Positions 1 to 6,707 of a DNA stretch of 8,138 bases are shown here, in pieces. Origin of the DNA: an uncultured Ruminococcus sp. GTDB lineage: Bacteria; Bacillota; Clostridia; Oscillospirales; Acutalibacteraceae. The notes below the pieces were generated by a model. The model was not told the DNA's origin and ran no database searches. It was given only the letters and a program-made list of their open reading frames with translations. Numbering within the stretch: position 1 is the stretch's first letter; each line of letters opens with the position of its first letter. Both the position numbers and the translations under genes were made by a program. Location of the stretch: contig CADBRK010000295.1 of assembly GCA_902797065.1 (NCBI GenBank), forward strand, positions 1 to 8,138. The letters are read 5' to 3'.

Positions 1-1
1 A

Positions 2-487
2 TATGACCCGAATTACCGTGCGAATCTGTGGAAAAGCGAAGAGGCGGCTGTAGAACAGATGAAAGCTGTTCTGCCAATGGTGGATATTCTGAAAATATCC
101 GACGAGGAACTTCCTCTTCTGACCGGCACCGATGATTATGAAAAGGGTACGGAGCAACTGTACAAGCAGTACGGTATATCGCTGATACTTTTGACTCTCG
201 GCGCTGACGGCGCGTTTTATCGAAGAGGCAGCAAGACAGGAAAGGCTGACGGCTTCAAGGTGAAGGTCGCCGATACGAACGGCGCAGGCGACACGTTTTT
301 CGGTGCGTTCCTAAGCCGTATGTCGGCTCTGGAGAAAACAAAGCCCTCCGAGCTGAGTGCGGACGAGTTGTATAACTGCGTTCGCGCGGCAAATCTTGCG
401 GCTTCTCTTACAACTTCACGCCACGGAGCGATCCCTGCAATGCCTGATTTGACAGAATTGGAAGAAAAGCTTCATGGGGAGGTATAA
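2..487 (+). CDS. PfkB-family fructokinase, C-terminal part (5' end outside window)
   Basis: Partial gene: the reading frame is open from base 2 and the start lies left of the window; 161 residues are visible. The first residues read YDPNYRANLW, a stretch typical of ribokinase/PfkB fructokinases (DPNYRxxLW). It is followed by ISDEELPLLTG, the family's phosphate/Mg-side motif region, then LLTLGADGAFY. The ATP-site signature DTNGAGDTFFGAF is encoded at 272-310; its last Asp (base 290) is the expected catalytic base. The family phosphorylates a free sugar with ATP in the cytosol. Fructose to fructose 6-phosphate is the best guess here, because the next gene encodes a sucrose-cleaving type of enzyme that would release fructose. 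The GH13 gene starts 4 nt after this stop, so the two are surely co-transcribed. PfkB membership is seen directly; fructose specificity (scrK-like role) is inferred from motif style and context. Another hexose or 2-keto-3-deoxygluconate kinase is the alternative. Confidence 0.88.
   Translation, partial: YDPNYRANLWKSEEAAVEQMKAVLPMVDILKISDEELPLLTGTDDYEKGTEQLYKQYGISLILLTLGADGAFYRRGSKTGKADGFKVKVADTNGAGDTFFGAFLSRMSALEKTKPSELSADELYNCVRAANLAASLTTSRHGAIPAMPDLTELEEKLHGEV
477..483 (+). promoter_or_regulatory. Ribosome binding site that sets the GH13 start at 492
   Basis: The sequence GGGGAGG followed by TATAACGAT and ATG at 492 is a strong Shine-Dalgarno at normal spacing (about 9 nt). The in-frame upstream ATG at 474 lies before this site, overlaps the fructokinase end and has only a weak purine stretch upstream. 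The start at 492 is therefore preferred. Confidence 0.7.
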
Positions 488-491
488 CGAT

Positions 492-2330
492 ATGAACGAA
501 ACACACAACAAAGAGTTTGAGACACGTAAAAGTGCTGTCTTTGACGAGCTGAAATGGCTCTATTTCGAACTGTATCATGATGACTTTGCGGGGTTTGAAG
601 GTCTTTGTGCGATGATAAAGCAGTATTATACTGATCGAAAAACTTCGCTTAAAGAGCTTGACCGCAGGCGAGAAAAAAATCCCGGCTGGTATGCAGGCAA
701 CGATATTGTAGGAATGATGCTTTATGTCAATAATTTTGCGAACAACCTTAGCGGCGTCATTGAAAAGATAGATTATTTCACCGAGAGCGGCGTAAATTAT
801 GTACACCTTATGCCGCTTCTTGAAAGCCCGAAGGAACACAGCGACGGCGGCTATGCCGTTTCCGATTTCCGCCGAGTTCAGCCCGAACTCGGCACTATGG
901 ACGATCTGAGAAAGCTCACGGAGCTGTGTCATAAAAAAGATATAAGCTGCTGCCTCGACTTTGTAATGAACCACACCAGTGACGAGCACGCGTGGGCAAA
1001 GGCGGCGCGAAACGGCGACAATGATGCTAAAAAACGGTACTTCTTCTATGACAGTATGGATATACCGAACGAGTACGAACGCACTGTTCCGCAGGTTTTC
1101 CCGACAACGGCGCCGGGCAATTTTACGAAGCTCGAAAACGGAGAGATAGTCATGACAACGTTCTATCCGTATCAGTGGGATCTCAATTACGCAAATCCCG
1201 TTGTTTTCAGGGATATGACGGAGAATATGCTTTTCCTTGCAAATGTCGGCATTGACGTTATCCGCCTTGACGCAGTACCGTATATATGGAAGGAACTCGG
1301 AACGGCTTGCCGCAATCTGCCGCAGGTTCACAATATCGTGCGCATGATGAGGATTATCTGCGGGATAGTCTGCCCGTCCGTGCTGCTGCTCGGAGAGGTA
1401 GTCATGGAACCGTCGAAGGTCGTTCCGTACTTCGGAACGGTCGAGAAGCCCGAGTGCAATATGCTGTACAACGTGACGACCATGGCAAGCACATGGAACA
1501 CGATAGCCACGCGCGATGTGCGGCTTCTCAAGCGGCAGATGGATCAGCTTGCCGCTCTGCCGAAGAATTACGTTTTTCTCAATTACCTCAGATGTCATGA
1601 CGATATTGGCTGGGGTCTTGATTACGACTGGCTCAGAACAAAAAGCATGGAGCAGATACCTCATAAGAGGTTCCTCAACGACTATTTCACCGGGAAATTC
1701 CCCGGAAGCGTTTCCAGAGGTGAGCTTTACAACGAAGATCAGATAACTCAGGACGCGCGTCTGTGCGGTACGACAGCAAGTCTTTGCGGAGTAGAAGCCG
1801 CATTATGGGATAAAGATGAAAATGCACTTGAGATTGCCGTCAGTGCTGATATAATGCTTCATGCGTACATGTTTACGCAAAGCGGTATACCCGTCATTTA
1901 CAGCGGTGACGAGGTCGGACAGCTCAACGACTACCTTTATCACGCAGACATAAACAAGAAGTTCGACAGCCGATATATACACCGTGGAAAATTCGACTGG
2001 GAGCTTGCCGAAAAACGCATCGATAAAAGCGGTTATCAGGGTAAGATATTCTCTGCACTGAGAAAGCTTGAAACTATCCGTGCGGAGAATGACGTTTTCA
2101 GGGCTAATGCAGATTTTCGCCCGTTTGATACAGGGTCGGATAATATTCTCGGTTTGCTCAGAGAGTATAAAGGACAAAAGTTATACGCTCTGTTTAATTT
2201 CTGCGAGGAGAAGCGGGAATTCAGATTTGAAAAGGAGCACTCATACACCGATCTTTTCACGGAAAAAAAGCATAGCGGAAAAAATGTGCTTCTTAAGCCA
2301 TACGGCTTTATGTGGGCACTTATGGATTAA
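492..2330 (+). CDS. GH13 amylosucrase/sucrose hydrolase-like enzyme
   Basis: Glycoside hydrolase family 13 protein of 612 residues from the preferred start (618 from the ATG at 474; numbering below counts from 474). Layout fits amylosucrase, which is about 630-640 residues: a helical N-terminal region (about 1-80), a (beta/alpha)8 barrel, a long insertion after strand 7 (about 378-443) and a C-terminal beta domain (about 545-618). Catalytic motifs are all present: DFVMNHTSDEH (His167), VIRLDAVPYIWK (Arg264, nucleophile Asp266), LLGEVV (acid/base Glu308) and RCHDDIGW (His375, transition-state Asp376). SDGGYAVS (Asp124) and DSRY (Arg500) match the Asp-Arg salt bridge that closes the -1 pocket in Neisseria amylosucrase. 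WDLNYANPVVFR, LATxR-like IATRD and SGDEVGQLND also match that family. Known relatives cleave sucrose and transfer glucose to an alpha-1,4-glucan or to water, releasing fructose. There is no signal peptide, so it is cytosolic. It follows the fructokinase by 4 nt. Whether it polymerises, hydrolyses or acts on sucrose 6-phosphate cannot be read from sequence alone. Confidence 0.85.
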   Translation: MNETHNKEFETRKSAVFDELKWLYFELYHDDFAGFEGLCAMIKQYYTDRKTSLKELDRRREKNPGWYAGNDIVGMMLYVNNFANNLSGVIEKIDYFTESGVNYVHLMPLLESPKEHSDGGYAVSDFRRVQPELGTMDDLRKLTELCHKKDISCCLDFVMNHTSDEHAWAKAARNGDNDAKKRYFFYDSMDIPNEYERTVPQVFPTTAPGNFTKLENGEIVMTTFYPYQWDLNYANPVVFRDMTENMLFLANVGIDVIRLDAVPYIWKELGTACRNLPQVHNIVRMMRIICGIVCPSVLLLGEVVMEPSKVVPYFGTVEKPECNMLYNVTTMASTWNTIATRDVRLLKRQMDQLAALPKNYVFLNYLRCHDDIGWGLDYDWLRTKSMEQIPHKRFLNDYFTGKFPGSVSRGELYNEDQITQDARLCGTTASLCGVEAALWDKDENALEIAVSADIMLHAYMFTQSGIPVIYSGDEVGQLNDYLYHADINKKFDSRYIHRGKFDWELAEKRIDKSGYQGKIFSALRKLETIRAENDVFRANADFRPFDTGSDNILGLLREYKGQKLYALFNFCEEKREFRFEKEHSYTDLFTEKKHSGKNVLLKPYGFMWALMD

Positions 2331-2352
2331 GATATAAGCGAGATGATCTTAT

Positions 2353-3351
2353 ATGAAAATCAGCGAAATAGCTGCTCTGGCAGGCGTATCTACAGCGGCG
2401 GTCAGCCGGTATCTCAACGGCGGCAGCGTAAGCGAGGAAAAAAAGCAGAAGATAAAAAAGGTGATAGAGAAAACGGGCTACACTCCCAACATCGCCGCAA
2501 GATCGCTAAGACAACAGAAAACAAAAGGAATAGGCGTTATCGTACCGAAGGTCAATTCCGACTCGGTGAGCAATCTTATCGAGGGTATTTCCTCGGTGCT
2601 GAGCAAGTCGGGCTACCTGACTATTTTCGGCAACGCAGGAAACGACGAGGAACATGAGCTGGAATATCTGCGTATGATGCAGGAGAGCAAACTTGCAGGT
2701 GTAATACTAATGGGTACGATCATCACGCCTGAGCACGTTCGTTTTTTCAAGGAAAGCGATATGCCGATAATCATGTGCGGACAGAAACATTCGTCGGTAA
2801 ACTGCATTTTTCATGACGACAGACGAGCGGCTCGTGAGATAGCACGGCTCATAATAAGTAAAGGGCGAAAAAAACTTGCCTATGTAGGTGCAACCGAAAC
2901 AGATGTCAGCGTCGGGAAAAACCGCCGTATCGGCATTGAGGAAGCTATGCAGGAAGCCGGAATGGATCCGGCGGAGCTTGTGAGAGTTCAGGGTTTATTT
3001 TCGGCGGACGAGGGCAGAGACGGCATGAACGAAATACTTGACGGAGGCTATGTGCCGGACGGCGTGATCTGCGCTACCGATACGCTTGCGGTAGGCGCTA
3101 TGAAGGCGCTGCAATCACGAGGATACCGTATTCCGGAGGATGTAAGCGTCGGCGGCATCGGGGGCGGCTCCGTGGGAACTATAATCACGCCCGAACTTAC
3201 GACGGTTAAGCTTTTCCATCGTGAAAGCGGCGAGAAAGCTGCGAATCATCTGCTCCAGATGATAGAATACAACCGGGAACACCCCGGAGAAAAGCCGCCG
3301 ATCACTCACACTATGCTCGGGTACAATCTGATAGAGCGTGAATCGATCTGA
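2353..3351 (+). CDS. LacI-family sugar repressor, ScrR-like
   Basis: Transcription factor of 332 residues, the normal LacI-family length. Residues 2-22 form the helix-turn-helix (ISEIAALAGVS then TAAVSRYLN as recognition helix). The hinge helix that inserts in the minor groove is near 47-56 (NIAARSLRQQ). GIGVIVP at about 59 begins the periplasmic-binding-protein-like effector domain, which ends with the family's CATDTLAVGAMKAL, EDVSVGGIGGGS and TPELTTV segments. It should bind short palindromes with a central CG; two such sites lie 0.9-1.1 kb downstream before the PTS gene. The gene starts 22 nt after the GH13 stop. Its ribosome site is weak (AGCGAG about 10 nt before ATG), which would suit modest repressor production. 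Inducer is unknown; sucrose, sucrose 6-phosphate or a fructose phosphate is the likely class by context. Family membership is certain; the role as repressor of this locus is inferred. Confidence 0.9.
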   Translation: MKISEIAALAGVSTAAVSRYLNGGSVSEEKKQKIKKVIEKTGYTPNIAARSLRQQKTKGIGVIVPKVNSDSVSNLIEGISSVLSKSGYLTIFGNAGNDEEHELEYLRMMQESKLAGVILMGTIITPEHVRFFKESDMPIIMCGQKHSSVNCIFHDDRRAAREIARLIISKGRKKLAYVGATETDVSVGKNRRIGIEEAMQEAGMDPAELVRVQGLFSADEGRDGMNEILDGGYVPDGVICATDTLAVGAMKALQSRGYRIPEDVSVGGIGGGSVGTIITPELTTVKLFHRESGEKAANHLLQMIEYNREHPGEKPPITHTMLGYNLIERESI

Positions 3352-3372
3352 TTAGAGAAAGGAAGGCTGCAT

Positions 3373-4203
3373 ATGAAACAAAAGCTTCTGTTGTTGGATA
3401 TTGACGGCACATTGACAGAACCCGGTTACAATATTCCCCCCGCTTCCGCGCTCGAAGCTATACGCAAAGCCAGGAAAAACGGTCATCGGGTATTTCTATG
3501 TTCCGGCAGAAACTACGCTATGCTGAAGCCGATACTGCAGTACGGCTTTGACGGATATGTCGCAAGTGCCGGGGGTTATGTTGTGTGTGACGGTAAAGTA
3601 GTCTTTGACCGCCCGATGAAGCAGGAGGTCTTTAACCTTGCTATGGACGTTTTTGAGCGCAATCACGTTTTCCGCACTGTTGAATGCCTGAACGCAACAT
3701 ACGGCGACAACGGTCTTGAAGATCTTCTGGAAGGCGCAGACGAGTTTTCCAACTCCGAGCTGCTCCGTTTCCGCCGTCAGCTCAGTGAAACGCTCGATAT
3801 CAGACCGATGAATGAATATGACGGCTCGCCCGTGTATAAGATAGTTTTTATGTGTACGGAGCAAAGTCAGCTTGAAGAACCTATGGAACTGTTGGAAGAA
3901 CATTTTGTTTTCTGCGTACAAAATCTTGAAGCGGTCGGCTGCCTGAACGGTGAGCTTCTCGGGAAGGATTTCAATAAAGGTATCGGCATACAGAAACTGT
4001 GCGATTATCTGGGAATGGACATAAAGGACACCATAGGTTTCGGTGACAGTATGAACGACAAGGAAATGTTTGAGTCTGTCGGGTACAGCGTTTGCATGGA
4101 GAACGGACATCCGAAGATGAAGGAGATGGCGGACTATATCTGCCATTCCGTATCCGACGACGGTCTTTACAAAGCGTTTGACAAACTTGGACTATTAACC
4201 TGA
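3373..4203 (+). CDS. Cof-type HAD (IIB) sugar-phosphatase-like hydrolase
   Basis: HAD-superfamily hydrolase of 276 residues, typical of the Cof/YidA group with a C2B cap. Motif I is LLLDIDGTLT (nucleophile Asp9, acid/base Asp11), motif II is FLCSGR (Ser44), motif III is the Lys of FNKGIGIQKL (Lys202), and motif IV is IGFGDSMNDKEMF (Asp225, Asp229 for Mg). The cap occupies about residues 82-190. Relatives dephosphorylate sugar phosphates, other small phosphoesters or flavin-type substrates in the cytosol, often with loose specificity; sucrose-phosphate phosphatases also belong to the wider HAD IIB class. The gene begins 21 nt after the repressor stop behind AAAGGAAGG, so it is the last gene of block 1, and a hairpin follows 21 nt after its stop. 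Catalytic competence is well supported; a sugar-phosphate substrate made by the adjacent PTS is only an inference from position. Confidence 0.88.
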   Translation: MKQKLLLLDIDGTLTEPGYNIPPASALEAIRKARKNGHRVFLCSGRNYAMLKPILQYGFDGYVASAGGYVVCDGKVVFDRPMKQEVFNLAMDVFERNHVFRTVECLNATYGDNGLEDLLEGADEFSNSELLRFRRQLSETLDIRPMNEYDGSPVYKIVFMCTEQSQLEEPMELLEEHFVFCVQNLEAVGCLNGELLGKDFNKGIGIQKLCDYLGMDIKDTIGFGDSMNDKEMFESVGYSVCMENGHPKMKEMADYICHSVSDDGLYKAFDKLGLLT

Positions 4204-4224
4204 AGAGTAAATAATAATACCGAC

Positions 4225-4264
4225 AAAACGATTATGCGCTCAGCGTGTAATCGTTTTCAGTTTT
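4225..4264 (+). terminator. Probable intrinsic terminator of block 1
   Basis: Perfect 10-bp inverted repeat AAAACGATTA (4225-4234) and TAATCGTTTT (4248-4257) closes on an inner CGCT-C-AGCG hairpin (4237-4245) with one small TG/TG internal mismatch. A T-rich stretch follows (CAGTTTTATA). It lies 21 nt after the HAD stop. The U-run directly after the stem is short, so termination may be partial. The right arm is shared with a LacI-type operator. Confidence 0.6.
4246..4259 (+). promoter_or_regulatory. Upstream LacI-type operator (O2)
   Basis: TGTAATCGTTTTCA fits the general LacI/CcpA-family operator pattern TGWNANCGNTNWCA at every fixed position. It differs by one base from the site at 4403-4416, with centres 157 bp apart (close to 15 helical turns). 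It lies upstream of the predicted PTS promoter and inside the terminator right arm. Auxiliary operator role is inferred. Confidence 0.55.
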
Positions 4265-4311
4265 ATATACAGTTTTGAAAAGCTCTCAAAATCACGGCAG
4301 AATCCCCCGAA

Positions 4312-4340
4312 ATTACATGATTTGACACATTGACTATAAT
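4312..4340 (+). promoter_or_regulatory. Possible second, upstream promoter
   Basis: A perfect -10 hexamer TATAAT (4335-4340) has ATTACA (4312-4317, 4 of 6 matches) as -35 with a 17-nt spacer. A perfect TTGACA also occurs at 4322-4327 but is only 7 nt from that -10 and has no good -10 of its own. If used, the start would be near 4347, between the two operators. Weaker overall than the promoter at 4369-4397. Confidence 0.3.
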
Positions 4341-4368
4341 TATTCGGTATCTTTGTCATTACTCACAA

Positions 4369-4397
4369 TTTACAAATCCAACGAAAAGGATTACAAT
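4369..4397 (+). promoter_or_regulatory. scrA: Sigma-A promoter of the PTS operon
   Basis: The -35 TTTACA (4369-4374) and -10 TACAAT (4392-4397) each match the consensus at 5 of 6 bases and are separated by exactly 17 nt. The predicted start near 4403-4405 falls on the downstream operator, a classic repressible layout, and gives a leader of about 54 nt before the PTS gene. Identified by eye only; no transcript evidence. Confidence 0.6.
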
Positions 4398-4402
4398 AAT
4401 AG

Positions 4403-4416
4403 TGTAATCGATTTCA
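4403..4416 (+). promoter_or_regulatory. Primary LacI-type operator (O1) at the PTS start site
   Basis: TGTAATCGATTTCA has a perfect central palindrome AATCGATT flanked by TG and CA, fitting the LacI-family pattern with central CG. It sits directly after the -10 hexamer, over the predicted transcription start, where repressor binding would block RNA polymerase. The likely ligand is the LacI-family protein encoded at 2353-3351; CcpA binding is a formal alternative because catabolite-response sites have the same shape. Confidence 0.65.
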
Positions 4417-4457
4417 ACTATTGACTGTCTGATTAACTATTATTAAGGAGTGATTTT

Positions 4458-6362
4458 ATGGATTACCGCAAATGTGCTCAAGAAATCTACGATCTTGTAG
4501 GCAAACGCGAAAACCTGGTTTCCGCCGCACACTGTGCGACAAGACTCCGTCTTGTTACCAATGACAACAGCAAAGTAAACGTTAAGAAGCTTGAAAATGT
4601 TGATGGAGTAAAGGGCGTATTCAGCTCCAACGGTCAGCTTCAGATTATTCTAGGCACAGGCACCGTAAACAAGGTCTATGAAGAATTCCTTTCCATCAGC
4701 GGTATGACAGCCGCAACAAAAGCCGACGTCAAAGCTGCAGCCGCAGCAAAGCAGCCCTTGCCGTTCCGCATGGTCAAAGCACTGGGCGACGTTTTTGTTC
4801 CGATTCTCCCCGCAATCGTAGCTGCCGGCCTGATAATGGGTCTGCTTGAAGGCATGACGAAGATATGGCCTGATATGGCGAATTCCGGAACATATCAGAT
4901 CTTCCATTTGTTCAGTAATGCAGCGTTCGTATTTCTTCCTATACTGGTTGCTGTTTCTGCTGCAAGGGTATTTGGCGGAAACATCTTCCTCGGCGCCGTT
5001 ATCGGTATGATAATGGTACACACCGATCTTGTCAACGCATGGAGCGTTGCCGGAATGATCGAAAACGGTCAGGCGATACCACAGGCAGACGTTTGGTTCG
5101 GATTGTACAAGATCAATATGACAGGCTATCAGGGTCACGTTATCCCGGTTATAATAGCCGTCTGGTTCATGTGCTTTATCGAAAAGAAACTTCATAAGAT
5201 CATTCCCGAGATGATCGACCTCTTTGTAACGCCTCTTGTGACGGTTCTGCTTACAGGTTATCTGACTCTCACCATCTTCGGACCTATCTTCTCGAAGCTG
5301 GAAGAGTGGGTTCTCGTAGGAGTTCAGTGGCTAATAACTATCCCCTGGGGTATCGGCGCAGCACTTGCGGCTCTCGTTTATCCCCTGACCGTAATATGCG
5401 GCATACACCATATGTACAATACGGTTGAGATCGGAATGATCTCAAATACAGGGCTTAACACATGGATGCCGATTGCTTCTTCCGCAAACTTTGCGCAGGG
5501 CGCAGCATGCTTTGCGGTAGCGCTCAAAACGAAGGACAAAAAGTTCAAGTCAATGGCTTTGCCGTCCTCCTTCTCTGCGTTCCTCGGAATCACAGAGCCT
5601 GCAATATTCGGTGTCAATCTTCGTCTTATGCGTCCGCTGATCTGCGGCATGATAGGCGGCGCAGTCGGTGCGGCTGTCGGTTCGGTCTTTGGCATAGGCG
5701 CAACGGCATACGGCGTAACGGGTCTTTTCGGATTCCTGATAACAACCAGATTTGCTTTGCAGTACGCAATAATGCTTGCAGTTTCGTTTGCGGTAGCGTT
5801 CATTCTTTCGTGGATACTCCACAAGGACAAGACTGATGAAGATGACGGCAGCGCAGAAGCAAGTGAAGATACAAGCGAAGATTCTCCCGCTTTGCCCGAG
5901 ATCACTTGTGAAAAGGGTAAGGTTTACGCACCGATAAAGGGTAATGTAATTCCCTCCGCAAAGATACCCGATGAAACATTTGCGGCAGGCGTACTCGGCG
6001 AAGGTATCGGTATAGAGCCTTCACAGGGCATAGTATACGCACCGTTCGACGGCGAGATCTCGTCAACTACGGACACAAAGCACGCTATCGGCGTTTCCTC
6101 TCCCGACGGAATGGAGCTGCTTATCCACGTCGGCGTAAATACGGTAGCAATGAACGGCGACGGCTTTGAGCTTTTCTGCGCCGAGGGCGATAAGGTCAAG
6201 GCAGGTCAGAAGCTCATGACATTTGATATTGAGAAGATCAAGTCAGCGGGCTATTCGACAACTACCGCTGTATTGGTAACAAACAGCGACGATTATTCGG
6301 AGCTTGACATCAAGGAAGGCGTCTGCGAACCGCTCGACTGCGTAGTTACCTGCAAGGAATAA
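4458..6362 (+). CDS. scrA: PTS sucrose-type permease, EIIBCA fusion
   Basis: Membrane phosphotransferase permease of 634 residues with all three EII domains in one chain. The EIIB domain is about 1-80, with phosphorylated Cys26 in LVSAAHCATRLRLV. The EIIC domain is about 103-455 with multiple hydrophobic segments, including 112-132, 157-188, 226-241 and 285-315; it carries GYQG (223-226), GIHH (315-318) and the substrate-site GITEPAIFG (377-385). An acidic Asp/Glu/Ser-rich linker (457-480) leads to a glucose-type EIIA domain (about 481-634) with His542 and the phosphorylated His557 in LLIHVGV. The opening MDYRKCAQEI, the VSAAHCATRLRLV motif and GVFSSNGQLQIILG closely resemble streptococcal ScrA, which is also an EIIBCA sucrose permease; trehalose or beta-glucoside permeases are the next alternatives. 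It would import sucrose as sucrose 6-phosphate. AAGGAG lies 7 nt before the ATG. It heads an operon with HPr and Enzyme I, under a promoter flanked by two LacI-type operators. Confidence 0.9.
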   Translation: MDYRKCAQEIYDLVGKRENLVSAAHCATRLRLVTNDNSKVNVKKLENVDGVKGVFSSNGQLQIILGTGTVNKVYEEFLSISGMTAATKADVKAAAAAKQPLPFRMVKALGDVFVPILPAIVAAGLIMGLLEGMTKIWPDMANSGTYQIFHLFSNAAFVFLPILVAVSAARVFGGNIFLGAVIGMIMVHTDLVNAWSVAGMIENGQAIPQADVWFGLYKINMTGYQGHVIPVIIAVWFMCFIEKKLHKIIPEMIDLFVTPLVTVLLTGYLTLTIFGPIFSKLEEWVLVGVQWLITIPWGIGAALAALVYPLTVICGIHHMYNTVEIGMISNTGLNTWMPIASSANFAQGAACFAVALKTKDKKFKSMALPSSFSAFLGITEPAIFGVNLRLMRPLICGMIGGAVGAAVGSVFGIGATAYGVTGLFGFLITTRFALQYAIMLAVSFAVAFILSWILHKDKTDEDDGSAEASEDTSEDSPALPEITCEKGKVYAPIKGNVIPSAKIPDETFAAGVLGEGIGIEPSQGIVYAPFDGEISSTTDTKHAIGVSSPDGMELLIHVGVNTVAMNGDGFELFCAEGDKVKAGQKLMTFDIEKIKSAGYSTTTAVLVTNSDDYSELDIKEGVCEPLDCVVTCKE

Positions 6363-6414
6363 ACAAATAATTCCGAATTATAATATTTAATAAAACAGAA
6401 AAGGAGTATTTAAT

Positions 6415-6672
6415 ATGAAACAGTTTTCTTACACTATCACAGATCCAGTAGGTATCCACGCACGTCCGGCAGGTATTCTTGTTAAGGCAGTAAAGCCATT
6501 TGAAAGCACCTGCAAGATCACAAAGGGCGATAAGACAGTAGACCTCAGAAAGCTGATGGCTTTGATGGGTATGGGTATCAAGTGCGGCGACACCGTACAG
6601 GTCACGATCGAAGGTCCGGACGAGGACACAGCGGCAGAGACTATCGAGAAGTTCTTCAAAGATAACCTTTGA
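6415..6672 (+). CDS. ptsH: HPr phosphocarrier protein lacking Ser46
   Basis: HPr of 85 residues, normal family length. GIHARPAG (13-20) holds the phosphorylated His15 and the supporting Arg17. It takes phosphate from Enzyme I and passes it to EIIA His557 of the upstream permease. The region KTVDLRKLMALMGMGI aligns without gaps to Bacillus HPr, but the position of the regulatory Ser46 is Lys46 (codon AAG at 6550-6552), so ATP-dependent phosphorylation by HPr kinase and partnership with CcpA are not expected. Start is supported by AAGGAG 8 nt upstream. It lies 52 nt after the permease stop with no hairpin between them, and 35 nt before Enzyme I, so all three genes should be one operon. Identity is certain; loss of catabolite signalling is inferred from the missing Ser. 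Confidence 0.96.
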   Translation: MKQFSYTITDPVGIHARPAGILVKAVKPFESTCKITKGDKTVDLRKLMALMGMGIKCGDTVQVTIEGPDEDTAAETIEKFFKDNL

Positions 6673-6707
6673 TAACAGCTTTATAATACCGGAAGGAGGT
6701 ATGCTCT

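Noticed and set aside
474..491. ATG at 474 as start of the GH13 gene
   Set aside because: In frame, but the strong GGGGAGG lies downstream of it and is correctly spaced for the ATG at 492; not fully excluded.
408..1664. Long minus-strand open frame of 418 codons
   Set aside because: It lies antisense to the fructokinase end and the GH13 gene, whose full catalytic motifs prove the plus strand codes. The minus-strand product is low-complexity in style with no recognisable motif.
4403..4416. Assigning the site firmly as a CcpA catabolite-response element
   Set aside because: The pattern fits, but a cognate LacI-family gene lies in the locus and a near-identical second copy exists; the local HPr also lacks the Ser46 needed to activate CcpA. 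CcpA binding remains only an alternative.
4404..4457. Antiterminator (SacY/LicT-type RAT) control of the permease leader
   Set aside because: Sucrose PTS genes in Bacillus use this, but the predicted leader is about 54 nt and shows no terminator hairpin or RAT-like element before the ribosome site.
6379..6384. TATAAT before HPr as an internal promoter
   Set aside because: No acceptable -35 hexamer lies 16-18 nt upstream; the gap is simply AT-rich.
6682..6687. TATAAT between HPr and Enzyme I as an internal promoter
   Set aside because: No -35 at normal spacing, and the gap is only 35 nt with the Enzyme I ribosome site right behind it.
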